Part shown: piece after piece, positions 45,011-55,600 of the stretch
Layout: each line of letters starts with the position of its first letter
Numbering within the stretch: the stretch's first letter is position 1
NCBI GenBank assembly: GCA_000827495.1
Contig: KN817549.1
Span: 224,164-288,163, forward strand
Origin: Hypholoma sublateritium FD-334 SS-4
Taxonomy: Eukaryota > Basidiomycota > Agaricomycetes > Agaricales > Strophariaceae
Direction: 5' to 3'
Length of the DNA: 64,000 nucleotides
Program-made: the position numbers and the translations under genes
The notes under the pieces: model-generated
What the model was told of the DNA's origin: nothing
The model's input: only the letters and a program-made list of their open reading frames with translations
Databases searched by the model: none

Positions 45011-46003
45011 ATGGGCCAGTTCTACACGGAAATCCCCACCTTTCTCATCCCATGGATCAAGGAGCAAAAGATGTTCTGGGTTGCGACGGCGCCGTTGAGC
45101 GAGACGGGACATGTTAACGTCTCTCCAAAGGGCTTCAATGGGACGTTCCATATCGTTGATCAGACGAGGGTCTGGTATGAGGATATGTCAGGAAGTGGTA
45201 TGACTCATTTTATGATGCAAACTTCTACATTCTCATTTTCGCTGTACTATAGGAGCGGAGACTGTCGCCCACTTGCGCGAGAATGAAAGGATCACGATCA
45301 TGTTCAACGCCTTCGAGGGCCCGCCGCGCATTGTCCGGCTTTTTGGAAAAGGTATTTTCTGGTTACTCGGACCTCGCATTTTCAGCCTTCAATACTCAAA
45401 ATACCATAGGCACTGTGCACGAGTTCGACACTCCGGAGTACAACGCTCTGATCCCATTGAACCAACGTCAGCCTGGTTCGCGCAGTGCGATTGTTGTGGA
45501 TATCCACAAAGTTGGATCAGTGCGTGCCACCACTACTCTCACCTTTTTTTTGTCGAGGGTGACGTCGCTTGCATCAGTCGTGCGGTTACTCCATTCCCTT
45601 CTACGAATTCAAAGCAAACCGGATGAAACTCCACATCATGGCGGCGCGCAAAGAAAGCGAAGACATCAAGGCCGAATCCTGCACGATATGTGCGGACGGG
45701 CCGCCCCTCCCTGAAAAGGGCCTGAAGTCGTATTGGAAACTCAACAACGCGAACAGCATTGATGGACTGCCTGCTATGCGCGACGCGTTCAAATCCACGA
45801 CTATGTTCAATCAAGAAATCGTACAGCGGGATTGGGGCACAGACGACGAGCGCTTTGCTACCGAGGTGAAAGCAAAACCCGCAAAGTTAGCATTCATCGA
45901 CGCTAGATTATTGGCTGGGTTTGTGATAGGAATTCTGGTATCGGGGCTATTTGCCAGTCTCGTAGGCGGAGTTGGACTTAAGACGAAGGTTTGGTGGATG
46001 TAA
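45011..46003 (+). CDS. Pyridoxamine-phosphate-oxidase-fold flavoprotein with C-terminal membrane anchor
   Basis: 273 residues from exons 45011-45197, 45253-45351, 45410-45519 and 45578-46003. The split-barrel (PNPOx-like) fold is indicated by MFWVATAPLSETGHVNVSPKG, VWYEDMSGSGAETVAHLREN, ITIMFNAFEGPPRIVRLFG and GYSIPFYEF. These match the FMN-binding oxidase-like family common in fungi. The C-terminal half is less conserved and ends with a hydrophobic segment, LLAGFVIGILVSGLFASLVGG, before a short basic end. It may therefore be tail-anchored to a membrane. The ATG is preceded by gaccgccacc, a good context. Substrate and cofactor use (FMN or F420-like) cannot be told from sequence. Confidence 0.78.
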
Positions 46004-46544
46004 AATATAGTACAGTAGAGGTGAGCAATTTCCGCCAGGTTCTGGTTATATCTCCTGACAGCGATTCCATGTGCAGTGTATTTTTTGTATCAGGATCACC
46101 GCACTGCTCAGAGCGTAATTCCTACGCCACACTGGTCAGGTTACTTTTTCTCTTGTATCCAGAATTCGACCGATGATGCCTGTAATCACCGCCTTCTCTC
46201 GCTGCTCCCTTTTCGTGACTGATTTACCAGGACGATCGATCTTCTGATAAGCGTCCCACAACTTCAACGCTCCTCCTCTCATTAACTCCCACGACTAGCA
46301 TCTTAGTTTTTAAACTTACAAAAATAACCTCAGGGCACGCGTTGAGGGCTTCAGCGGACCGCGCTCTTATCAATGCCATATGGCGTAACGGCTTTCTCGT
46401 CCTTCCTTCCGTGCGAGTCGACGAATGTGCTCGCCAGCGTGACAAAGCCAGCTATAAATCTGAACAACATGGAGCATGCCTTCCTGAGCGTCGTCCTTCT
46501 CACCATCGCAGCAAATCCAGCAACAGCGTACAAAGAGATTCGGC
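46004..46544. other. Intergenic, nothing recognised
   Basis: 540 bases, probably terminator sequence and the promoter of the first carboxypeptidase gene. Short open frames on both strands are not supported. Confidence 0.4.
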
Positions 46545-48635
46545 ATGAAGACATTAGGATCGCTTCTGGCACTGACACCGTTGCTGGTGCACGCGACTCC
46601 AGTCGTCGACACGAGTGCCATCCAACAGGCGCCTGTCGTGCAGCGCTTTACTTCCTCGAGCAACCCTGATATTTCTTTGCGATTCGTGGCGGACTCGGGA
46701 GTATGCGAGACCACGCCGGGCGTGCACCAGATGTCAGGCTACATTGACGTTGGAACCAACATGTCGATGGTATGTGGATTGTCTCTGCGCTTAGCGCAAC
46801 TTCTTCAAGTTCCTAATCGTCGCTTCAGTGGTTCTGGTTCTTCGAATCAAGGGAGGCGCCTGAGATTTCCCCGTTCACACTTTGGTTGAATTTTCCTTCA
46901 ATTTTTTTTTGATCGGGCAAGTTTAAACTAACTGCTTCGGCCGTTCCAGGCTAAATGGTGGGCCTGGATGTTCCTCGATGATTGGATTGTTCCAAGAAAA
47001 TGGGCCTTGCCATGTCAATGCTGACGGTGCTACCACGACTCTCAATCCATTTAGGTATGTCCCCAGTGTTCTTCCTAATTTCTTCTTGACTGAAACAAAT
47101 GAGTGTAGTTGGAACAATATCAGCAATAGTAAGCGATCACTTTATACTATGCTACGTACCTTAGACCTTCAGCAACTCCTTTTCAGTTATATACATTGAC
47201 CAGCCCATCGGCACCGGGTTCTCATTTGGAAACGACACCGTTAACAGCACCGTATCAGCCGCCCCGTTCGTCTGGCAGGCCTTCCAGATCCTCTTCGAAA
47301 GCCCGCAGTTCGAGAAATTCCGGCGCCGAGAGTTCATTTTTGCTACGGAAAGCTACGGCGGCCACTATGGCCCGGCCTTCGTCACTTTCTTCGACCAACA
47401 AAACAAGCTTATCGACGAACATCAGCTAAAGGGAGTGAAGATTACAGTCAGCGCTCTGATGATTAACAAGTAGATCTACGCTTGACTTTGTCACTTGCCA
47501 AGCGAGCTGACAACTGCATCGCAGTGGGTGGTATGACCCCCTTATTCAAAACGAGGCCTATGTGACTTTCGCCACGAATGCGCCTGGTTATGGGCAACTG
47601 CAAAATGACTCTGTCATTACCTCGCTAAACCAGGCATTCTTCGGTCCTGGAGGATGCCAAGAACAGGAAGAAGCCTGCTTTGCCGCTGGAACTGGACCGG
47701 AATCAAATGAAGTATGCGGGACTGCAGACAATTTCTGTGTAAGTCCATTCCATTAATCAATTCGCTTGAAATACAACTCACTGTCTGTTCCAGATTGAAA
47801 ATGTGTTCGTGCCGGCAGTTGGCGATCGCGACGACAATGACCTGCGTCAAACTGCTCCGGGATCATTTCCTCCAGAGTTTTACCTCACTTTCTTACGCTC
47901 TGCCTCCGTGAAAGCCTTGATCGGAGCGAACTCGACATATCACGAATGCGCCAACGCTCCAGACGCTTTATTCAGTAAGACGGGAGATGTATGTACATAT
48001 TTCAATTCTAATCGCTTCCCGAGAATTCACGCTAAAGACGACAAGGACGCGAGGACATTGTTACCCCAACTAGCTGCTTTGGTTAACTCCGGACTCAAAA
48101 CCCTACTTTGGGTATGTATTGCTCTGCGTGGTAAAATGGGTCCTAATCTCTGAAAATCATGTTAGGCCGGCGACGCAGATATCAAGTTGGTTTTTCTGCC
48201 GGAGTCATACAGCATTGAGTGCTTATTATATACCTTCGATTAGCTGCAACTGGCTCGGGGGGCATGCCTCGGCGTTGGCAATGGACTGGTTTGGGAAAGA
48301 ACGTCTCGCCAATACGCCGTTTACGAATATGACCATCAATGGAGCGGCCGTGGCCGCGATACAAAACGTGGACAATTTTTCATTTGCGTAAGCCAATGCT
48401 ACGCACTTTTCTGCATGTAAACAATGGAATGACCATCTGGCTCATATAGGCGCGTGTATCAATCTGGACATGAAGTGGTATATACTGTTTACCTCATCGC
48501 AAAATCGGTTCTGAATATTCTTTCTTTCCTTAGCCTGCATTCCAACCACAAGCCGCTTTTGCGATCTTCAAGCAGATCGTCCTTGGAGAGCAGTTACATT
48601 CGGTTGCAGGAAATCTTAGAAAATCATCGTTGTAG
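46545..48635 (+). CDS. Secreted serine carboxypeptidase (S10), tandem copy 1
   Basis: Secreted or vacuolar exopeptidase that removes C-terminal residues, 485 residues. Twelve exons: 46545-46769, 46829-46884, 46950-47054, 47109-47128, 47187-47469, 47525-47738, 47794-47988, 48046-48111, 48166-48185, 48244-48387, 48450-48477 and 48534-48635. A signal peptide ([17 protein letters not shown]) is present. The oxyanion region is [12 protein letters not shown], the catalytic Ser lies in [11 protein letters not shown], the Asp in WAGDADI and the His in SGHEVP. Several NxS/T sites and cysteine pairs suit a secreted glycoprotein. Two exons are only 20 bases long. Exon phases and most lengths equal those of the next gene, showing a recent tandem duplication. 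Confidence 0.93.
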
Positions 48636-49012
48636 CACGAGCGAGGATTATGCCAATACCGCCAAGTTTTGCAATGCATACTGTAACTGATCTGCTCCTC
48701 TTCAAGTCGTCATTTGAAATATACCCCAGGCTACCAAACCTCGTTATCGCACATCTGCTGACTTCGGCGGCGAACACCGCATGGTGTCTGGTTCTCCAAG
48801 ATTTTCAACGTCTGGAAGTTTAAAATAGCTGGTGAGCCCCAAAAATAGCTTAGATCGTACAGGCTACTGTTATCGCAGCCATATGGCAATAATGTGCATC
48901 CTTGTGCATTGATATTAATATTCGAATAAAAGGGAAGAAACTTACGGCGCACGATGGGTGCACGACAACCCTGCGATTACCCGTCAAGAGTCAAAGCAAG
49001 TGGCTGCCCGTC
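48636..49012. other. Intergenic between tandem carboxypeptidase genes
   Basis: 377 bases, the terminator of copy 1 and the promoter of copy 2. No further feature was seen. Confidence 0.45.
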
Positions 49013-51095
49013 ATGAAAGGATCCTCTGCGTTGTTAGCACTGTTTTCAACCCTCTCACTATGGGCAACCCGAGCAACTCCAATCGTCTCGACGGAGCCAA
49101 CTCTGAATCACTTTGCCTCGACAGCCAATCCTAACATATCTTTGCAATTTGTCGCTGATTCTGGAGTGTGCGAGACTACTCCTGGCGTCCATCAGATGTC
49201 AGGATATATCAATGTTGGAACGGGCATGTCGATGGTACAAACAATCATGGTCACTGCAGTTTAAAAGTCTAACCAGTCAAACAGTGGTTCTGGTTCTTCG
49301 AATCCCGGAATGCCCCAGAGACAGCTCCATTTACACTCTGGTAACATCATGCACACCTACCTTTCTTAGCTCTACTTGAACTGATTACTTATACGTATAA
49401 TACGACAGGCTTAATGGAGGCCCTGGCTGTTCCTCGATGATTGGACTGTTCCAGGAAAATGGGCCTTGTAAGGTCAATGCCGACGGTGCCACAACTGTAC
49501 TCAATCCATACAGGTAAGGACGTTTTTCGCCCTCAGTATGACATATCGTTAATAACCACCTTCTGCTTTCTCCAGTTGGAATAACATCAGTAACAGTGAG
49601 TATGCAGTCAAGTTCTGATTTTATTCGTTGATAAAGGGTCCATCTACGCTGACAGTGATATATATCGACCAACCTATCGGGACTGGGTTCTCCTTTGGAA
49701 CCGATACAGTCAATAGCACAATATCAGCAGCCCCCTTTGTCTGGCAGGCTTTCCAGGTCTTGTTCGAAAGCCAACAGTTCTCGAAGTTTCAAAGCAGAGA
49801 ATTTGTCCTCGCTACGGAAAGTTATGGTGGCCATTATGGTCCCGAGTTTGTCACCTTCTTTGACCAGCAGAATGCACTCATTGACTCCGGGAATATTGTT
49901 GGGGAGAAGGTCACAGTTAGCGCGCTCATGATCAATAAGTATAGAACTTTTTTGATGATTATCTGTCCACGCTCAGTATGCTTTGTTTATTTAGCGGTTG
50001 GTACGACCCTCTGATTCAGAATGAGGCATATCTCGATTTCGCCACCAATGCTCCGGGATACGGCCAACTTCAGTCCAACGCTGTTCTTCAGAAGATGAAT
50101 ACCTCATTCTTTGGACCCGGGGGCTGCAAAGAGCAGGAAGAGGCCTGCTACGCTGCAGGAAATGGCACCGCGTCTAACAAGATCTGCATAGCAGCAGATA
50201 ATTTCTGTGTATGTTTGATATCCCAATAACTACATGAAAGACAACACTGACGAGGCCTGCCTTATTTTGTTGTGCAGGTTGACAATCTTTTTGTCCCGGC
50301 TGTGGGTAACCGCGACTCCGATGACCTCAGACAAAATTCCTCGGCCCTTTTTCCTCCGGAGTTCTACGTAAACTTTTTGCACTCAACCTCCATCAAAAAT
50401 AAAATTGGCGCACAAACGACATATCAGGAATGTCCAGACGCTCCTTTCGAGTTGTTTGAGAAAACGGGTGATGTAAGATGTTTCGTAGCTATCTGTCCGT
50501 CGATTGATCATCACGGCGGAAATATAGGACGCAAGAACCCTCCTTCCACAACTTGGTGCGCTTGCGAACTCTGGACTTAAAATTCTGATCTGGGTACGCC
50601 ATTATCTACTCAAAAGAACTGTATGCGCTGAAAGGCCTGGACATCTGACAGGCAGGGGACGCGGATATAAAGTTAGTACACGTTCACGCATTCGTACATG
50701 TGAAGTGTTCGTTGACCTTTTCATTTCAGTTGTAACTGGTTAGGCGGACATGCCTCGGTACTGGCTATGGATTGGTACGGCCACGACCGCCTCGCGGCAA
50801 CCCCATTCACAAATATAACCATCAACGGAACACCTGTGGCAGCGATACAGAATATTGATAACTTCTCCTTTGCGTAAGTTCGGGTACGCTCTGTTATCGA
50901 TCTTTACATTTTCTCATGAGAGAACTAGTCGAGTCTACCAAGCTGGCCATGAAGTAGTGAGTGCCGCGATCGAATGATTACTTTTCAATAGGCTCATTAT
51001 TACTTGCAAAATAGCCCGCCTTTCAGCCGCAAGCCGCCTTCGAGATTTTCCAACAGATCATCAACGACGAGCAATTGCATTCGGTCACTGTTTAG
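49013..51095 (+). CDS. Secreted serine carboxypeptidase (S10), tandem copy 2
   Basis: 477 residues with the same twelve-exon plan as copy 1: 49013-49234, 49285-49340, 49409-49513, 49576-49595, 49656-49938, 49995-50208, 50278-50472, 50528-50593, 50652-50671, 50730-50873, 50929-50956 and 51015-51095. Exons 2-11 match copy 1 base for base in length. A signal peptide ([20 protein letters not shown]) is present. The triad is intact in [17 protein letters not shown] and AGHEVP, with [10 protein letters not shown] forming the oxyanion hole. The site after splice 4 reads [11 protein letters not shown], against [11 protein letters not shown] in copy 1. The C-terminus is seven residues shorter. It converges on the Kex2-repeat precursor only 305 bases away, whose C-terminal basic residues an S10 enzyme could trim. 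Confidence 0.93.
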
Positions 51096-51400
51096 ACTAT
51101 AAAGTATGTCGAAACAAAGCTGTGTTGTATCTCCATAGCCTTTCTCCTTTCGATTCAAACTACGAACAATTTGCAGCACATTATGGGAGTCGAGGTTAAG
51201 TATAACGTTATGGTGAGTTATTGTAAGTGGGCTAAATAAACGCAATAGGTATAGTAGCGGGCAAATCAAGGCGGCACCTGAACTGTCTAGTGAGACGGTA
51301 TCAAGAGGATCTGAAGACTCATAATAAAGAACGTGATGGACCTAAGAGAGTTCCTTGAAAGGCGGCCATATTTCTACAAGATATGGAACGAGACATGAAA
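51096..51400. other. Short convergent intergenic region
   Basis: 305 bases shared by the 3' ends of the second carboxypeptidase gene and the repeat-peptide gene. Nothing else was recognised. Confidence 0.45.
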
Positions 51401-51722
51401 TCAGTTCGCGGCTACAGCGTCACGCTTCCAGTCCTTGTTGCGGTAGACTTCAGCTTCAGCGGTACGCTTCCAATCTTTGTTGCGGTAGAAGGCTTCAGCG
51501 TCGGCCGTACGCTTCCAATCTTTGTTGCGGTAGACCTCAGCATCGGCCGTACCCTTCCAGTCTTTGTTGCGGTAGACTTCAGCTTCCTACAATTTGTGTA
51601 AATACCTAGATGAACAACTGCTGAATTTCAATCAGTCCGTTGACGGTACTCACTGCAACAGGCGCAGCAATGCCACTGGTGACGCAGACCGCAAGCAAGA
51701 TAGCTGCAACTGAGAAGCGCAT
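51401..51722 (-). CDS. Secreted Kex2-processed repeat peptide precursor (RiPP-like or signalling)
   Basis: 84-residue precursor from two exons, 51654-51722 and 51401-51586, joined by a 67-base intron with a perfect GTGAGT donor. The signal peptide MRFSVAAILLAVCVTSGIAA is followed by PVA and four repeats. Each repeat holds the invariant hexapeptide YRNKDW, preceded by EAEV, DAEV, DAEAF or EAEV. Three repeats end in KR, the Kex2 site; the first ends in KG. After each KR come TA-DA or TA-EA dipeptides of the kind trimmed by Ste13-like aminopeptidases, and the protein ends DAVAAN. The layout recalls yeast alpha-factor and the dikaritin/epichloecyclin-type RiPP precursors of fungi. There is no CaaX end, so it is not a standard basidiomycete pheromone. 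No UstY-like enzyme was seen nearby. The mature product is inferred only. Confidence 0.82.
51407..51586 (-). repeat. Coding minisatellite, four units of 42-45 bases
   Basis: DNA repeats with invariant taccgcaacaaagaytggaag cores encode the YRNKDW peptides. Unit lengths are 42, 42, 45 and 42 bases. Synonymous and non-synonymous changes fall mainly in the spacer, so the core peptide appears to be under constraint. Confidence 0.85.
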
Positions 51723-51810
51723 GATGATAATGAATGTTCGTTGAGAAGAGAAGATAACTTGAGGGGATTTGGGGAAACACTGGTCAAACTGAGGTGAATG
51801 ATTCAGGACC

Positions 51811-51822
51811 TTTATATACCCT
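51811..51822 (-). promoter_or_regulatory. TATA box of the repeat-peptide gene
   Basis: On the minus strand the sequence reads cagggtatataaagg, a near-consensus TATA box about 90 bases before the ATG at 51722. Such a strong TATA box fits a highly or conditionally expressed secreted peptide. Confidence 0.55.
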
Positions 51823-52646
51823 GTCGGGGACAGTGACCGTGGAGCAGTGCGCAATGGCCATTTAAGAACTCACACAAAAGACGACAGCGCTTGGCTCAAC
51901 GATCATATTACCCGGGCCACGATTGCGGTGAAATGAAATTCCCTGGCCTCCAGCCATTGTCTTTCCGTATCTAATTCGCGACCGAGCCCAAAGAGTGGCA
52001 GGAAGCATTTTTTGCAGACAAGGTAACGACTTCTCAGCGAAATGAACATTTACTAATTTAAACGATTTGAAAATGATCAAGTGTACTCTTCAGGCACATA
52101 AATCACTCTTTTGGGCGCACGCCGCTGTACTGCGAAACTATCATGAACTTCGACCGTGAAGCTGATAATTTACAAAAGAATGTCGTCGTATTTTATGCCT
52201 ATATCGTTTTGCGGCTGTTTATATAATCGCGGCATTATTGCGAATATATGCAGACACACCTCGACATCCTGGGATGTCGAGATACGAAGTTGATGATTAA
52301 CGAGCGCTTAAATTGCCACTAAATTTAGATTGCGCTTGCTTGTTCCGTCGAAGTGGATCGGCGCAGATAACAAGCGTATCTTTACATCCGATACATTAGC
52401 GCCCACGTTACTCGGAGGGGGATTGTAATACAATATAAAAAACAATTAAATGTACGTAACAGGTGCCTTGTATGTTCGACAGCGTTCAAGCCATTTGTCA
52501 CAACTTAGCAACGTTGCCCACTGCCCTTGATAGAATAGAAATAAAGCCCACTAGCCATGAGGGTGGCACCAACGACTGGCCCAGTCCCGAGTCCACGACG
52601 TCCGTAGGCTTGTGTGAAAGTAATGAAAAAGGCGTCGTAAGTATGT
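51823..52646. other. Intergenic, nothing recognised
   Basis: Upstream region of the repeat-peptide gene and 3' flank of the NYN-domain gene. No exon, tRNA or repeat was supported. Confidence 0.4.
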
Positions 52647-55600
52647 TCATTGGATTGCCTCGACCAATCCGCTCGCAAATTGTTCCATTCCAATGACTCG
52701 AAATAGGCCACGTCGACCCCAATCACTGCCGTCTCCGAATTCGCGTTTCCAAGCACGGCCTGGAATGCGACATAGGTATGCATTCATTTGAGAGACAAAG
52801 AGCGACCAAACTCACTTAAACCGTCTTCCCAAGCATAGAGCTCAACTCGCCATCCTCGGCGGAGAGCAGTTCTCACTGGACCTAAGCAAGGCGAGGTGTG
52901 AGTAGTTGCAAGTAGAGTTCGCGGCAAAGAGTAGATAAGCAAAACATACCCAAGAATCCATCTTCGTTGAACTGCCCCACATTACCGTCGCCAGTGGCAA
53001 GGACAATCGTCGACCCCTCTGGGACATGATCGGTTGCCGCGATGGCCTGGTGCAGCTTCAATTGTAAAAGCTCATCGACCCCTTGTTCACGAAATTTGAC
53101 TTTCGCTTGCGATGCATTGTTAGGCGTCCCATAATAAGGATGAACGCCTCCACTGCCTGACGTGTTTGTGGATCCTGCTCCACCTCCGCTTCCGCTTTCA
53201 GTACTCGTATTGCCTGAAAGATGGCGCGCATGCCCGGTGCCCCTGCTTTTGTTCAATGACGCTGGCAACCCCGATGGTGAAATATTGCTGGCCGGGCTCG
53301 TTTGGGCACTCTTCGCACCTGCATTCGATTTTGACAATGTGCCCTTGTCTTTATCCTTGTATCGCTCACGATCTTGGCCGTCACCTAGTAAAATGATGAT
53401 TAGAACGAATCAGCGTAAGGAATGGATGTCGAATACCAAAGTCTGGAACACGAATAAAAACGCGCAATTCATAGCCAAGATGCTCTATTGCATCCATTGG
53501 CTGGTATAGAGGACTAGACGTAACCACAACTCGTCCTGAGCAACCGCAGAAGTTCAACACATGGTGTGGGGGAAATTGATGATAACATACTGGTAACAGG
53601 CCTTCCCCTTTCAAGAATGAGGGTTAGAGCAGCATGCCAGAGATGTTTCAGGTACTTTTTCTCCTTGGTGTTTGCCATAGAGCCAACCAACAATGAATCA
53701 TTGACAGTGCCTGGTTTTTCATTACCCAGACCCGGATACTCATAACCGTCCGAATTTGCTTCTCTTTCGGGTGGAGCAGTATTGTCGGAGGCCTCTTCGG
53801 TACCTTTTGCTTTCATATGGCTTCTCAATACCGAAGTGGTAGGGAGGGAGTGGGCCATAGTTGCGAATGAAGGTAACGGAATGGTGTTTTGCACGGAAAC
53901 ACCGATTTGCTCTGTTGTCAGTTCAGTGGAGTCGCCCTTGGTAGGAATAGGCAGGGGACGACTGCTTGTAGCCCTCACTGCCGCAAAAGCTGAAGAGGCA
54001 GCGTCAGTTTGATTGCTCGCCTTGGTTTTTGCCATCGCTCTGCTGATGATAGCAGGGAGTGGGCGCACTTTCGCCTTATTTGCTACAGTCTTGCGATACG
54101 ACTGCGTTCGCTTTAGGTGAGATAGAAGGCCAATAAGAATATTGGAGCTGCTCAGGTTAGTTGAAGCATGTTTGTAGGCAGTGAGGTGCGGAAACTCACT
54201 GATCGATGAAGACATGCACCAATGCATCTCCCTTTTTAGGGGGGCGGCCCCTGGGATCGATCTCTTCCTCGTCTTCAAGTAAATTTCTGAGCCCTGCACC
54301 ATCTCTATGTTCTTCTTGGTCCTCATCAAAATCGAATCCTTGTCCACCGGTAATTCCTCCTTCGCTGGCCGCTCTGGTATGGCCCTTCGTCGTCTTCCCC
54401 TTAGACACAGGTATAGACACAGGTCTAGATACGGTCAATCCAGCTTTGACCTCGTCGTTGTCGTCACCGGTTTTGATTTTCTTCGCAGTATTGCCTTGAA
54501 CACCTTGCTTTTCGAGCCGCGAAATAACCCGCCCAAGATCTTCGCGCTGCTCAGGAAATAAGTCGCGCAGTTGTCTTGCCAATGTGATGATGCGACCGCG
54601 CTTACTGTCAGGAGGGGGTTGGCTCGTCTCCGGCCGTGTGCTCATGAGTACAAGGTTCGCGCCAGACGAGATGAGGTAGTTCTGATATTGCCTTTGGAAT
54701 GACTCCACAAGGTCGCTACTTCCCTTGCTCTTTTTTGGTTTGGCGGGGGCGACATCCTCGAATTGGGGCGTCGAGGAAGTACCCATGGCTCCCATCTCAT
54801 TGTCGAGTGCTAAGTCTGGAATTGACTGGGCGGCTTTGATACGTTTTGTCCGGGTTCGTTTCCTCTTCTCTGGAGTGCGGTTGACGTCGATTGACGCGTC
54901 GTTCTCCTCAATAATGTCTCCAACTCCCTGTTCATGGCCATGACTAGCAATTTGAACTTCGTCGGATTCATTGAGACCTCCAGGAGTTCCAGGAGTGCTC
55001 TGATATGTGCCAGTGATGCCAGCCATAGTATGGATATGGGCGGTATCTCTACCTTTCCGTCGTCGACTCCGGTCTCGCTTTCGCGGCGGCTTCAGGAGGG
55101 ACAAGTTCGACAAGCTGTCGTTGTCCTCTCCTTGTTCATCATCGTCTTCTCGTGGCTCATCTCCTTCGTCATTGTTGTCGTTCTCATAGGCAAAATCAAA
55201 GCTGTTATCCTCAACAGCGTTTGTCCCGCCCTCCGCGCCTCCATCAACTTCTCCCGGAACAAATCCATCGCGTTTCGCCTTCTCACGCTCGCGCTCTCGT
55301 CTCCCAACTCTCTTGCCCTGCTTTCCGGCTAAATTGATAGGTGCCCCCACCGCTTCGGTGGTAATAAGTTTTCTACCCTCGACGGTGTCGAAATTGGTAG
55401 GAGTCCTCCCCCCATCAAAATCGGAATCGTAGTTGTTATTGTCGCCTGCGGGGTCATTAGGGCGTCGGAGAATCCTCACAGTAGAAGCATCCATGCCCTG
55501 CGGCGTAGAGGTAGGTTTAGACACGGGAGGCGGGATGAGGAATTCCTTCTCTTTGCTCCTTGCCTTGGTCGGAGTTCTGAAACCCTCGGCGTCAGGAATG

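Noticed and set aside
51355..51609. Plus-strand frames reading repeated CCGRLQ or FVAVD peptides over the minisatellite
   Set aside because: These are antisense readings of the repeat-peptide gene. Only the minus strand gives a signal peptide, intron and KR sites.
51401..51722. Basidiomycete lipopeptide mating pheromone
   Set aside because: Those precursors end in a CaaX box and are not secreted through a signal peptide. This protein has a signal peptide and ends in Asn.
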